DNA of 64,000 bases, from NCBI RefSeq assembly GCF_000715075.1, contig NC_134089.1:102865157-102929156 (forward strand), read 5' to 3'. Positions within the stretch are counted from its first letter, which is position 1, and each line of letters opens with the position of its first letter. A program made the position numbers and the translations under genes. The notes under the pieces were generated by a model. That model was not told the DNA's origin and made no database searches. It saw only the letters and a program-made list of their open reading frames with translations. Source of the DNA: Nicotiana tabacum. Its lineage: Eukaryota; Streptophyta; Magnoliopsida; Solanales; Solanaceae. Positions 1-12,336 of this stretch are shown piece by piece.

Positions 1-108
1 CATGGGTTGTACACTTACAACTCTTGGAATTGACTCTTTCAAAAACTAAAAACAAACTCATGCCCCAACTTTAGATACTGGACTTTTTTTTCTGAATTCT
101 TATTTAGT

Positions 109-2165
109 TGGACCGAACTGTGTAAGGCTACCTACGTATCCTTTTTACAGAAATCAGGTCGAACGTAGTTCAAACTTCTGACCTAACTAATTTTTTTTCA
201 TCTTTCTTTCTGTATCTCTTTTTTTTTAATCTTTTTTTTCTTTTTATTTTTAAAACAAGTTTTCCCAGCTTTTATTTTCTGGGGCATGGACCGTTAATAG
301 TTCTTTTCTTCTTCATTTTTTTTCACTTGAACTTTCTAGGAATTTGCTCAGTTTGTACTCTTGGGACATGGACTTTTTTTTCTATTTTTTTGTTTTTTTC
401 ATTCATTTTTTTTGATTCTAGACTTGATTCCAAGAGAGGGGGGTTAAAGAAAATGACACCGGCTAAAGAGTGGTAGAGAGGGGTATAAAGTATTTGGATA
501 GCAGAAAAAAAGGACTTCCAGCCTCGAGAACGACAATCATGTTAGCCCTTTGCAATCACGACATTGATTGATATGTTGCTTTCTCGGTCTTTTTCAGTGT
601 AAAGCTGTATGAGCAATACTTTCCTCTGAGTGAATGACCCTGCTCAATTTGTGTGACTTTTCTTGGATTTTATCTCAATGTAGAAGATGCATTTTGCCAC
701 TAAACTAATCCATTTCAAGTTGTCTGGAATACACCTTCTTTTGAAAAACGCTTTCTATAACTTATTGCTAAATAGACTTTAACCCGTCCGATCATCCTTA
801 AACCCGATCGTCTCAAATGATTCAAAAGGTAGAGATCCTTAACTTCCATGAGCATGACTACTTTGGTTCCATGTAAACTTGGCTCATGCTTATTTTTCAA
901 ATGTTTTATGTCTTTATTCATCTTCGAAAGTATTTGTTTCTCACTTAACCAATTCAAGACTAAATCAGTTTTCTAAGATCTAGCCAAAATTTCTGCATGC
1001 ATGTCATGTCACTAGAACTAGCGTGAAAAGAATTATGCACGAAATGGATACAAAATGATTGGCTGTTTTTATTGAATAAAGGATAGCCAGGTCTGATAAC
1101 ACAAAAAGAAGAAGAAAAGACGACAAAATAAGCTACCATGGATGAAGGGAAGTGACTTTCCAGTTACTAAGCGACATCTTAGCCACAAATTTACACATCA
1201 GCATTACTACGGCATTTAACCATTTTGATTTCTCTGGATTCAACATTCAAAAATTTTGACAATCATCCCTAGCAGGCCATGTCCTATTGCTCAAATCTGG
1301 AAAAGTCAACCTCACATTTGCCTCCGCCTTTGATTTTTCACCGCCAACCTGCCTACTTGCCTTTACGTGACCTTGTATCAACAATAATGGTGCTTGTTCC
1401 GTTAGTTGAAAAGATGCTTTTATTTCCGAGAGATCTTGGATTATTTTTGTAACTCGTCATTGCAAACCAACAAACCGACCATCTTTACTAGCTTTTATTT
1501 CAAAACAACAAGCATGTTAGAATAAACACTCTCTTTCTTCTTCTTCTTTCTTTTTTTCTCCTTTTTTTTCTTTTTTTCTCTCTTTTATCCTCTTTTTTTT
1601 TTCAAACCATTCGATCGAACCTGATGTGGGTTACCTATGTATCATGTGGGAACATGAATCAGATCTTGTGTAGTTCGGAAAGATTGGGAATAAAGTAAAT
1701 AACATAACTCTTTTGTTTTTTTTTTGAAATTTTAGTTTGTTTTTTTTTTTGAATTTTTTTTTTAATTTCTGGAAGAAAGACTTATAAAGAAGAAAGAAAA
1801 TATTTTTTGAATTTTGACTATATTTTTTTTGGAATTTCAAAAGAAAAACTTCAAAAGAAATATTTTTGGATTTTTGGACTTTTATTTGAATTTATGAAAA
1901 AATACTTCTAAAGAAAAGAGAAGATATTTTTTGAATCTTGAATTTTCTTTTTAATTTTCGAAAGAAAAATGAAAATATTTTTGGATTTTGGGAAGAAATT
2001 TAAAGAAAATATTTTTGTATTTTTAAACTTCTGGTTTTAAAAGAAAGACTTTCTAAATAAGTAAGATATGGAAAATATTTTTGGATTTTTGAAAATTGGG
2101 GGCCGGAACCGATGAGATTTGCTTACGTATCTCTCATCCAGTGAGAATCAAACTGTGTAGTTCGG
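109..2165 (-). repeat. Three dispersed copies of a CTACGTATC-containing box
   Basis: Copies at about 109-175, 1612-1680 and 2096-2165 share the order: ACC-rich lead, a CTACGTATC-like core, a short A/G-rich gap, and a GTAGTTCgg-like end. A fourth copy lies at about 63182-63255 in the interior of the related element A2. Each left-hand copy adjoins a pyrimidine-rich run. The function is unknown; recurrence inside two copies of one family suggests it is a property of the element. Confidence 0.55.
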
Positions 2166-2872
2166 TCAGTTTTGACGGAACAGGAAAATATGACTTATTT
2201 CGAAATGACTTTTCCTTTTTTTTTTCAAAATTTCGGCAGAGTTTCAAGATAATTCAAATACTTACCTCTTGCTCTCTTTTCTTTTTTCTTATTTCTTATT
2301 TTTTTTTTCTTTTCCTATTCTAGAAGTCAGTCAACATGCAAGCCGAAATAGACAGATACTCAAGTAGCACGTAAGATGCATCAGGATGGTCTTTTAATTT
2401 GGCGACCCAACCCTTGTGTTAAGTCCGCAAAGTCAAATGCACGTGATGCAAACAAACGTTCCTACTAGGGATCCGACATGAGGCTGAGTTATTCTAGGTT
2501 TAAAAACCTGGGTTTATTTGTTCTAGACCTGGCTTACCCGAGCGGACAACTCGAGCCGAGGGGGGGCGGTGTACCGGTAACCAAAAGATCATTCGGCTTT
2601 GCAACTTGTCCGAACCTCGTTCTATTTGGGATATGACACTAACAGAAAAGAAGTCACGACAGCGTGCACTTCCCAGAAGATTTAGAAGAATTAGAGAGAA
2701 GAAGGGCTTCGTAACAGTTTATATACAGTTCACAAAATAGCAAAGCGATAAAAAGCGGCAATTAGCACATTAGGCTCAAACACGTAAAAATCAGATAATA
2801 AATGAAAGCCAAGTATAACAGTTATTCTAAGCTCGAATTCTTGAACCTTGAACCAGAAGTTCTAGGTTTTAT

Positions 2873-2889
2873 CCCCAGCAGAGTCGCCA
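2873..2889 (-). other. Primer-binding site of element A1
   Basis: On the minus strand the sequence is TGGCGACTCTGCTGGGG, four bases downstream of the LTR end. The TGGCG start and the TGGGG end match the layout of a tRNA-Asp-like site (compare the site at 21190), with several mismatches inside. Its position shows that the LTR to its right is a 5' LTR and that the element reads leftward. Confidence 0.6.
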
Positions 2890-2893
2890 GAGC

Positions 2894-5181
2894 TGTCACA
2901 CCTCCTTTTTCCCGAGGGAGATAGGGAGTTTTTCTAATCAAAGTGACATTATTCGAAATGGGATTATTTATTTTAATTAGAGTCGCCACTTGGAATAATT
3001 ATGGTCTCCCAAGTCACCGGCTTATTTTAAATCCCAAATCAAGAAAATTTACTCTATTTTTGGTCCGCAAAAATAGAAGACCGGGTAAGAAATTCTGTTA
3101 ATACGAGAGAAGGTGTTAGGCACTCCCGAGTTTCGTGGTTTTAGCACGGTCGCTCAACAACTAATAATTGGCCTAATTATCTGATTTATTACATGTTTAG
3201 AACCTATTGTGCATTTTATTCCTTTTATCACTTTTAATTAATTATTTAACTACTTTTAGGATTTATAAAATTTATTTGAACAAATCACGATGGCACACGC
3301 TCGTCTATATTTGTACACATTCCGAATCACATCACATGAAATGCATCCGTGGTTTACAACATGTTTATTTTGTTATTATATGAAGTTATGGTCGAGTCAC
3401 GTGAAACGCACAACCGAATTGGGGATTATGTATCGTGACTATGCCACGGAAATCGTAACCATAGCCACGATGATTTATTTTTCACCATTCACTTATCACA
3501 AGTTGATTGCAAAAGTTTCAAACATTCAAAAAATTACAATTTGTTCCTATATTTAAGGATATATTATGTAATCAGCCTCAAATTTAGTTCTTTTCCTCTA
3601 GCGTCCTACATTCTGCTGCTCAAAATTATTAGCTGAATCAACAAACTAAACAATCATTTTAGTCTAAATCACACTAAACACCACACCCAACAATTTTAAT
3701 CACAAGTATGCTAACAAAAAGAAAGAGCCCTATCTGTAGTTTCTATAGCGCCAACGGATGAAGCAGTGAATGAAACTATAATAATGGAACCACATGTTCA
3801 ACCTTATGCCTCTATACCAAACAAAAAAAATCTCAAATAATCCAACTTCAGTGATACTATGCCGTATTACTTCAATATCAAATCCCAGATTAATTTAGAA
3901 GAAAGAAATTATTTTCTTGAATTTGTTTAGACATTGAAGTACAATAATCAATTTGCTCAAAACACGTAAATCAACAACATAATGGCAACATTCATATAAA
4001 AAAAATAAGAAGTTAGGCAAGGAATTGAAACAGCAAGGAAAGAAACGGATTGTACCTGAAGGATCAAAGTTTTTTATTAATTTAAAAGTAAACTCTAGCC
4101 ACGTACATGATAGTTAAGATGAATCAACAACTAAACTCAACCAAACGACCACGACCACGACCACACCAGAGAAAACTCGAACAGAACCTCTCGGAATTGC
4201 AAACCGACAGCTCGTCGACTCGACTCGCACCTGCTGTGTAAATTTTTGAATGATTTCGAGGCTGTTTTTGGGTGGTTTTCGATTCGTTCTTGGGGTCTGT
4301 TTCACAGCTAGCTTTGTTGCTGTTTTTTTTTGGTATTTTGGAGCTGTGTTTCGATTGGATTTTCGAGGTGTTTGCGGCACTACTTTGACAGGCTATTTTG
4401 GTGGTTGAAAATTATGCTACATAGATGAAGACGAAGGGATGAAAGTGGTGTTCTTTGGGTAGTGAGAGTAGCGGCAATAGGAGGCTTAGAGGTTCTCCCA
4501 AAATTCAGAGAAAGACCACTTCCCTCTGTCCATTCTTCCGTCCTTATATGTGTGTGCGTTTGATTTTTGCAAAACAAAAGGGGCCTGGAGGAGTTGCTCT
4601 GTGTGGGTATATGATGATGTGTGGTTTCTTTCTCTTAGATTTTTCTATGGGAGGGGATCTAGAATTAGGTCTAGGTTTTGGGAAAGTCCCCCTTTAAAGA
4701 GAGGGAATTAGGGTGTATTTTAGAGATGGGGGATATTGGGTCTTGGGTAGTGGGATAGGCAAATTGGGTTAAGTTTTGGACCAATTTGGGCTATGATTTG
4801 AACATTTGGACAAAGTAAGACTTTAGGAGAAATAGCCCAAATTAAAACTTCTTTCTTTTTTTGTGATTTTGATTTTTTTCTTTTATTGATTAATAGATGA
4901 AAATAAAAAATACTACTCCTAAACATGAATAGCAAGATAAACTCCTAATCACTCAAAATTTACTTAACAAAGTACTATTTTTTTTGAAAATATTTTCTTT
5001 ATTTGTAAATGAAGATAAAGCTTATATTAAAAATGTGATATCTTTTTATTGTTTTCAATTTTGTTAAATAAAATATATAAAAGACGAAATAAGAGCTAAA
5101 ATATGTAGATTAAACTTTAAAATATATTTACATACTAAAAGGTGATGAAAACTCAAATATAATCAAAATTAGGTGCTCGCA
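2894..5181 (-). mobile_element. 5' LTR of element A1
   Basis: The LTR is about 2.29 kb. On + it runs from TGTCACACC (left) to about GTGCTCGCA (right), the latter a decayed form of GTGCTTACA. It matches the split A2 LTR (36851-37019, 47543-49118, 62544-63066), whose pieces sum to about 2.27 kb. Shared landmarks include the sentence-like match after the left end, the 'resistant' block near 3110-3180 that recurs at 47570-47665, and the AT-rich right end. Short open frames at 3290, 4114, 4380 and 4455 are not supported as genes. The right flank is the truncated 5' LTR of element B, so A1 appears to have landed there. Confidence 0.7.
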
Positions 5182-5816
5182 GTGCCTAAGAAGCAACACT
5201 GGCGAGCCGAGCAATTAATGTCGAGGTCGAGCACTCAGATCGGCCAAAACAGCTAGTTTAGAAATAAGATATTTTAATGTAATATTCTGAAGAATATTCT
5301 CTGCATTTGTACTTTCAGTAGGTAAGGGGAATATCTCATATAAGTAGGAATATATAGAGAAAGAAGGGGCATCTAATTTTCTATCTTGATAAGCTCTCTC
5401 TAGAAAAGTTGACTCCCACATAACTACAAATATTATCTTTATACAAGATTCGATTTGTTGTGTTGTTCCAAGCTTTCCCACGTCAGATCGGATAAAGTAT
5501 TTGATATTCCCATATTTGGTTATCTTACATCATTGTCAGAGGGAGAATCATCCACCTCGTTATACATTTGGGTGAATTATTCTCTTTATTTACAGCTATT
5601 GTCATTCATCATATTTATTGTTTGTCTTCATTCCTTCATTTATTCACAAGAATATCATTAAACCTCTTTTTGGCATTTAATATCTTTAAATGCGGTTTTT
5701 AGACTATTACTATCAATCAATCTTGGATCTAGGATTTATTATATTTAACTAGAATTTATCCATTATCATTTATTTAATTAGTTTAATAGAAAGGTTTAAT
5801 ACTTTTTGGTCAAACA
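5182..5816 (+). mobile_element. 5' LTR of element B, 5'-truncated
   Basis: The sequence matches 15593-16228 closely along its length and ends in GGTCAAACA like the 3' LTR. It lacks the first 70 or so bases found at 15521-15592, cut off where the A1 LTR begins. Just downstream (about 5818-5840) is GCGTTGTATGTGGGGA, which I read as a decayed primer site of the GGCGCCGTCTGTGGGGA type used by related elements. Confidence 0.8.
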
Positions 5817-5936
5817 ATTAAGCGTTGTATGTGGGGATTTTCTAGTTAAAAGTTTTAGTTTTTTCTAGATCTAAAAAAACACAAAACGCACAAAACTTTG
5901 CAAAATCTCATATGTCGTTGTTTGCACAAATCTGAC

Positions 5937-7480
5937 ATGGAAAGCAATGGAGAGGAAAATAGAAAGGCGATAGTCGATCTCTCCGCCAATCTCCACAACA
6001 CCATCAACGAAATAGACAAAACATAGGGTGAGGATATAACACCAAACACCTCTCCCAGGCGAAACAACTCGCATCCGCCTACCGATAGCATCACGACCTC
6101 GCACAGAAAGGGCGCCTCTACATCCACGACAGAAGAAGCACCACCAGTAGTGAAAAAGTTACTTGAGGCATGGTTGACAAATACGCTAACTAGCTTCCTC
6201 GACAAGCCAGCTCGGAGGTCGAATATGGAAAAAACAAGAGCTAGCGTCGCATCAGCAGCTGGCAAACAATACGCTCCCCCCACATCAGGTATTACTCACA
6301 ATGTTAGTGATGCAGGTGATGACACCCTCACAGCCATTTTGAGGAAAATGGAGGAGATGGAGAACGAGAACAAAATGCTCTGTAGACAAACGAAAGAGCA
6401 CCAAGAAAGGGTAGACAAAATACCAGGTGCCCCAAAGCTGCTGCCAAAAAAAGACACCGGTCGTTTCGTCGAGCAACCATATAGCGATGAGGCTGCACCA
6501 CACGCTATACCAAAAACTTTCTAAATTACGCCATACTTGAAAATATATGATGGCACAACGGACCGGAGGATCATGTGACCCACTATGTCACTACAGTGAA
6601 AGTCAACGACATCGCAAAAGAACAAGTATCATCCATATTGTTGAAGAAGTTTTGAGAAACCCTAACCGGCGAGGCCCTAACTTGGTACTTACAATTACCT
6701 GCGCGCTCGATAGAAACGTTCAAGGAAATAGCCGACAAGTTTGTCACCGCCCATGCTGGGGCAAAAAAAAGTAGAGGCGAGGGGGAATGACATATTGGCC
6801 ATTAAGTAATCACCTGGCAAAGGACTCAAGGACTTCCTCGCCCGATTCAACTATATAAGAATGACCCTTACGAATGTATCTGAAGGAATGGTGGTGGCCG
6901 CTTTCAAAAATGGGCTGAGCAGAAGTGGGTCACGGGCGACCAAAAAGTTGCTAAACCGGCTCATGAAATACCCTCCAACCACTTGGGACGAGATACACAA
7001 TGCCTACTATGTCGAGGAAAGAGTCGACGATGATGATCTCAACAGACCCACTCAACGTTTGACCTCGGTCCAAATGGAGTCATGGAAAGACCGAAGAAAC
7101 GACAACAGAAGACATCTAGCAGGATCCCGACCTAATCGAGAAAGACATCAGCCTTATGTTAGAGGCACCCTTATGCCGCCTCCATGCCACGACGAAGGTC
7201 CATCCAGGCCGCAAACGAGAATCCCCCGAAATGAAAGTGGTATGCCCCCTTATTATCAGCTCACAATTTTTATGTTTTCCCCTCAGAAATAGTCTACGCG
7301 CAGGAAAAGTTCGGCCCAAAGGTAAATTGGCCACAAAAGATAAAGTCCGCCCGAGCACCAAAAAGTCAAACGCCCAATGCTAATTCCACCAGGAACGGGG
7401 TCACAAGGACAATGACTGTATCGCCCTTAGACAAGAGATCATGAACATGCTTCACCAAGGGCACCTAAAAGGGTTGATGA
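5937..7480 (+). pseudogene. Gag polyprotein remnant of element B
   Basis: Gag would form the retrotransposon particle and bind element RNA. The first ATG I can support is at 5937 (MESNGEEN). That frame hits TAG at 6024 and reopens through 6524. The retrotransposon gag domain follows in shifted frames: the stretch RSIETFKEIADKFV is readable near 6700-6740 and KGLKDFLARFNYIRMTL near 6818-6870, continuing to about 7290. Near 7378 a single-knuckle remnant reads C, stop, FHQERGH, then NDC. There are several frameshifts and stops (for example the TAA near 6806). Confidence 0.75.
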
Positions 7481-7505
7481 GCAATCGAAGGAGGTCCAAC
7501 TTCGC

Positions 7506-8132
7506 ATGAGGGCGAGAAAACATCAGGGGCCGCCCAAACCACCTTCCCCAGTTCGGACTATTCAAATGATCATCGGAGGAGGCAATGACGCATCCATCAA
7601 CAGCGTGATGTTCACCACCACCCACAAACTCAAGCGGTCATTCACCCACGAACAATATGATGAACTCGAAGAAAGTATCATTTTCGATAATTCGGATACC
7701 CACGATTTAGTCTTTCTTCACTATGACGCCCTTATGATTACTTTACATGTTTTTGATACTGATGTAAGATGTATTATCTTCGATGATAGAAGCGGCGCGT
7801 GCATCATCTATCCTCGAGTTCTCACCCAAATGAAGCTCGAGGACAAGATAGTGCCACGTTGCATATCGCTAACAGGTTTTAACAATGCAGTCGAGCGGAT
7901 ATTTAAAGAAATCACACTACCTGTCCTGGCCGGTGGCATCACCTTGGAGACCACGTTCCACATCATGGACCAAGATAAGGTATACAATACCACCATGAAA
8001 GTTTTCCCCTCCAGTTTGTACCAAGTCATCAAATTTCCCACCCATGGGGAGTATTCTGCATCCGAGGAGAGCAACGCACGGCCCAAGAATGCTACCGCAT
8101 CGCCCAAGACTGCACATACACCCAACAGTTGA
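7506..8132 (+). pseudogene. Aspartic protease remnant of element B
   Basis: Open for about 208 codons. It would cut the Gag-Pol polyprotein. The segment DALMITLHVFDTDVRCIIFD leads to DDRSGACIIYPRVL, which sits where related elements have their D-S/T-G active site; here Gly is replaced by Arg ahead of SG, so activity is doubtful. The N-terminal linker (IIGGGNDASIN, SFTHEQYDELEESIIFD) is typical of Tat-type polyproteins. It is followed by stops before the RT region. Confidence 0.7.
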
Positions 8133-8380
8133 ACGGAAAAGCCGAGGAAGCATAGCAATTAACATAGTCGGGGTCAGGTGGCGATGAAAGAGAGGACGTC
8201 ATCAGCGACCCTAAAATTGTAGAAGCCACGGTATCAACCGTAGAGGACCTCGACCCCGTCTAATTAGACGATGACGACCACATCAAGAAAGCTTTCATCG
8301 GCCATAAACTCCAAGATCTAGGTAAATTTCACAAATTCTTAAAAAGTAGCGTAGACCTATTTGTTTTTTCCCATGCATAC

Positions 8381-9195
8381 ATGCTAGGTATCCCAAAAGA
8401 GATAGCAACTCACAAGTTGAATGTCGACCCATTTCACCCCCCGGTATGGCAAAGTAGACAAAGGTTCAACTCTTCAATAAATGACACAGTTCGTGATGAG
8501 GTCAAGATATTGTTAGTAAATGGTTCTATCAGAGAATCGAAGTACCCTCAGTGGGTCGCCAATGTGGTCATGGTGAAAAAGAAGAATGGAAAGGGGCGAA
8601 TGTGTGTGGACTTCAAAGATCTGAACAAAGCCTGCCCAAAAGACCCGTTCCCACTACCCCACATCAACTAACTCATTGACCTCACAGCCGGGCATGAACT
8701 GATGAGCTTTTTGGATGCCTATTCAAGCCACAACCAAATCCTCATGGAGGAGGAGGACCAGGAAAAAACATCCTTCATCACCCACCAGGGGATGTACTGC
8801 TACAGGGGGATGCCGTTTGGGTTAAAAACGTGGGGACAATGTACCAGAGGCTAGTGACCAAAATGTTCAAAGATAAACTGGGCAAGACCATGGAAGTATA
8901 TATAGGCGACATGTTGGTTAAGTCAAAAATAAAGGAAGACCATATCGACTACTTGAGGGAGGGCTTCGACATACTCAAAAGGTATGGAATGAAATTAAAC
9001 CCTGAGAAATGTGCTTTCGGCGTGTCATCTGGAAAATTCCTCAGCTTCTTGGTATCACAACGAGGCATTGAGGTCAATCCTGACCAAATCAAGGCCATAG
9101 AAGGAATCTCAGATCTAACCAGCAAAAAAACAAGTGCAAAAGCTGACCGGCAGGATAGTCGCCTTGTCAAGATTCATCTCGTTGTCCTCCGATAG
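8381..9195 (+). pseudogene. Reverse transcriptase remnant of element B
   Basis: This copied element RNA to DNA. The readable parts, in order, are KLNVDPFHPPVWQ and RMCVDFKDLNKACPKDPFPL (to 8671), a TAA at 8669-8671, FLDAYSSHNQI near 8710, then YIGDMLVKSK near 8898. Tat-type RTs have YIDDMLVK there, so the first catalytic Asp of the Y-x-D-D box is Gly. KYGMKLNPEKCAFGV-like sequence follows near 8985-9020. A frameshift lies near 8830. Confidence 0.85.
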
Positions 9196-10205
9196 GTGCC
9201 AATTATTTTTTGGCATACTCAAAAAGGATAACAGACTCCAATGGAATGTCGGGTGCATCAACACCTTAAAAGAACTAAAGGCCTACTTGTCTTGGCCACC
9301 CTTACTCGCTAAGCCAGAACCCGGAGAATGCCTCTTTGTCTACTTGGCTATGTCCGATGTCGCAGTAAGTGCAGTCTTGGTATGAGAAAATGAAGGTACA
9401 CAATCTCCAATCTATTATATTAGCAAAACTTTGGTCGACGCTGAAATGAGGTACCCTCACCTCGAGAAGTTAGCTCTGGCCCTGGTCGTAGCTTCAGGAA
9501 AGCTTAGACCTTATTTCCAATGCCACCCTATCTCGGTGGTCATGACTTTTACTTTAAGGAGTATCCTGCACAAATTTGAATTGTCCGGCAGATTGTCCAA
9601 GTGTGCCACTGAGCTGAGCGAGCATGATATAACCAATCAGTCGTGAACAACGATAAAATCGCAAGTTCTTTGCTGACTTCGTCACTGACTTCAGTACGAA
9701 GATAATGTCCGAGATCGAAAGGAAAACCGCCAATACTTCCGCTAACATACACGACCAGAGGGTTTTGTATACTGATGGTGCTTCTAACACATTAGGATCT
9801 GGACTGGGACTCGTGCTCGAGGTCCTAACAGGCAAAATGATTCACCAATCCATATGATGCCCTGATATGACTAACAATGAGGCTGAATATGAGGCCCTAA
9901 TTGCAACGATAAAGCTAGCATTCAAGTACGGAGCACGACGAGTCATCCTTCGATGTGACTCGCGACTCGAGGTTAATCAAGTCACAAGGATTTTCCAAAT
10001 TAAGGAGCAACGACTACAGAAATATCAGGCCAAAATTTGCAACCTATTACCCGAGTTCGATGAATGCCAGCTCGACCAAATACCCACAGCGCAGAACATC
10101 CAAGCGGACCATCTCGCCAAAGTGGTATCAGCCACAAAAAGCATAACCAGAGAGGGGGACGTGGTCACTCTCCTCCATTCATCACTAGACCAAATCGAGG
10201 TATGA
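9196..10205 (+). pseudogene. Tandem RNase H domains of element B
   Basis: RNase H removes the RNA strand during reverse transcription. The first domain (about 9196-9640) follows RT and includes AMSDVAVSAVLV and a PHLEKLALALVVAS segment. A second domain begins near 9765 with VLYTDGASN, then NNEAEYEALI (9870), RCDSRLEV (near 9950) and a C-terminal HLAKV. These are the D, E, D positions of an archaeal-type RNase H. Two RNase H domains in a row mark the Tat lineage. One in-frame TGA at 9856 splits the second domain, whose catalytic residues otherwise look kept. Confidence 0.75.
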
Positions 10206-10301
10206 TCTATAAACCTAACTTGGGACTAGCACAATCGTACTATCTCATACTTACAGGACGGAGTACTCCCACCCGACAAAAAAGAAGCCAAGAAACTTCG
10301 A

Positions 10302-11453
10302 ATGCAGGCGGCCAGGTACATCATCATCATTAACAACTTGTACAAAAGAACATTTGGTGGTCCCCTAGCAAAGTTCTTAGGTCCAAATCAAACACGGTGC
10401 ATCCTCGAAGAAGTACACGAGGGCTGCGTAGCCTACACCGGCAACCGAGCTTTCGTCAGATGCCTCATACGAGTAGGCTACTATTTGCCCAAAATGAAAA
10501 ATGAAGCCGATGACTTCATCAAAGGTGTGAGCAATGACAAATATACGCCCCCATGATTCACCAAGCGGGCGAACACCTTCATTCAGTCACATTACCTTGG
10601 TCTTTCATCAAATGTGGAATGGACATTGTCGGACCCCTTCCAGCGGGACGAGGTAATGCATGATTTCTTTTAGTTTTAACTAACTATATCTCCAAGTGGG
10701 TATAAGTAGGTGCATTCGCCAAAATACGCGAGCAATAAGTAATCACGTTCATATGGAGAAATATCAGTCGCTTCGGCATCCCCAAAGAAATCAACTGTGA
10801 TAACGGTCCCCAGTTCACTGGAAAATAGATCGCCGAGTTCTTTGAAAAATGGCACATCAAAAGAATACTCTCCACTCCATATAATTCCGCAAGCAACTAT
10901 CAGGCGGAATACTCCAACAAAATAATATTGAACATCATGAAAAAGAAGCTCGAGAATGCCAAGGGACTGTTGCCGGAACTACTGTCAAAAGTGCTATGGG
11001 CATACCATACTACGCCTAAATTAGCATAGAAGAAACACCATATTCACTAGTCTATGGGACTGATGCAGTAATACCGGTCGAAGTCGAAGAACCAAGCCTA
11101 AGTTATTCAAATGAGAGCAGGCGAAGCAACGATGAAAACAAAAGGCAACACCTCGACGAAGCCGAAGAGCGGAGAGACATGGCCTACATAAGAATGATAG
11201 CTCAAAAGCAATAGGCAGAGCGGTACTACAACAAAAAATCCAAAATCAAGCCACTCAAAGTCGGGGATTACGTACTCAAAGCCAAAACACAAGCAAGTAA
11301 AGACCCACGAGAAGGCAAACTGGGAATTAATTGGGATGGCCAATACAAAATCACGGCGGTAGTAAGAAAAGGGTCATTCCAGCTAGAAATAATAGAGGGA
11401 AAATTACTACCAAACAATCGGAACGTTGCCCACCTCAAATACTTCAACTTCTA
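10302..11453 (+). pseudogene. Integrase remnant of element B
   Basis: Integrase would join the DNA copy to the genome. The N-terminal zinc region is damaged: LEEVHEGC is readable near 10408 but the Cys pair is lost near 10530. The core keeps MDIVGPLP (near 10620), NCDNGPQFTG (near 10795) and NYQAE (near 10898), which are the D, D, E positions. The C-terminus includes VYGTDAVIPVEVE, DYVLKAK and HLKYFNF, with a stop at 11451. At least five in-frame stops are present. There is no chromodomain, unlike E and F. Confidence 0.8.
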
Positions 11454-11483
11454 AAGATAGACATCTCTCGAATCGTACTTTTT

Positions 11484-12125
11484 TCCCTTACCCGAGTTTC
11501 ACTCCAATTTATTAACATTCAACCTCGTTTGAATCACTTAAGAGTCAAACATTTGACCTCGATCGGATCGACTCATATTCGATCTCGTTCGAATTTATTA
11601 ACATTAGACCTCGCTCGAATTGACTCACATTCGACCTCGCTCGAATTTATTAACATTTGACCTTGTCTGAATCACTTAGGAGTCAAACATTCGACCTCGC
11701 TCGAATCGACTCACATTCGACCTCACTCGAATTTATAAACATTCGAACTCGTTCATATCACTTAAAGATTCAAACATTCAATCTCACTCGAATCGTCTCA
11801 CATTCAACCTCCCTCGAATTAATTGACATTCGACCTTGTTCGAATTAACTAAGAATCAACATTCAACCTCACTCAAATTAATTGACATTCGACCTCATTT
11901 GAATTAACTAGGAATCAACATTTGTTCTCGCTCGAATCGACTCACATTTGACTTCGTTTGAGTTATTTATCATTTGACAATATTCGAATTATTTAACATT
12001 TAACTTTGTTCGAATTCATTAACATTCGATTTTGTTTGAATTTATTAACTTTCGGCCTTGTTCGAATCAACCAGCGTTCGAACTCGCTCAAATTAATTAA
12101 CATTCGACCTAACTCGAATCAACTA
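11484..12125 (+). repeat. Tandem array of about 27-bp CATTCGACCTCGCTCGAATT-type units
   Basis: More than twenty diverged copies of a unit built on CATTCGACCTCGCTCGAATT plus a short TTATTAA or GACTCA tail. Units drift between TTATTAA, ACTCA and AATTAATTGA tails. The array lies between the integrase stop and the antisense gene. It has no coding logic; short open frames across it are products of the repetition. Confidence 0.85.
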
Positions 12126-12336
12126 AGTCAGGAACTCTTACAAAGGAAAACACATTCGAAGAAAAGCAAAAAGAGCCAAGAACATACAGAAAAAAATCAA
12201 TAGTCACTCCATTTAAAAATATAAAGTATCTTACAAAGGGCCAGAAAGACCCTCCCCTCCCCCCCAAAAAAACGAAGAGAAAGAAAGAAAAGAGCAAAAA
12301 ACTAAGTACAAGAAAATCACACTACATCATCTCTAC

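Larger units (their letters stand above)
1..2893 (-). mobile_element. Non-coding interior of minus-strand LTR element A1
   Basis: This stretch adjoins the primer-binding site and 5' LTR of A1 and is read leftward; the rest of the element lies outside the window. It has no credible coding region. It contains long pyrimidine runs (about 180-260, 1520-1600, 2215-2325) and three diverged copies of a box around CTACGTATC. The part at 2400-2700 is less AT-rich and still has no open frame. Large non-coding interiors are typical of non-autonomous (LARD-like) LTR elements, so I infer A1 is one, but coding parts could lie beyond position 1. Confidence 0.6.

Noticed and set aside
4114..4697. Small open frames in the A1 LTR
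   Set aside because: They lie in a shared LTR region and match no protein; the VVVVV and KKK runs reflect low complexity.
5855..6283. 142-residue open frame, minus strand
   Set aside because: Antisense to the gag frame of element B with no recognisable domain; not the antisense gene.
11484..12125. Possible CRISPR array
   Set aside because: The units vary in sequence and length and there are no unique spacers; the region is inside a plant retrotransposon.
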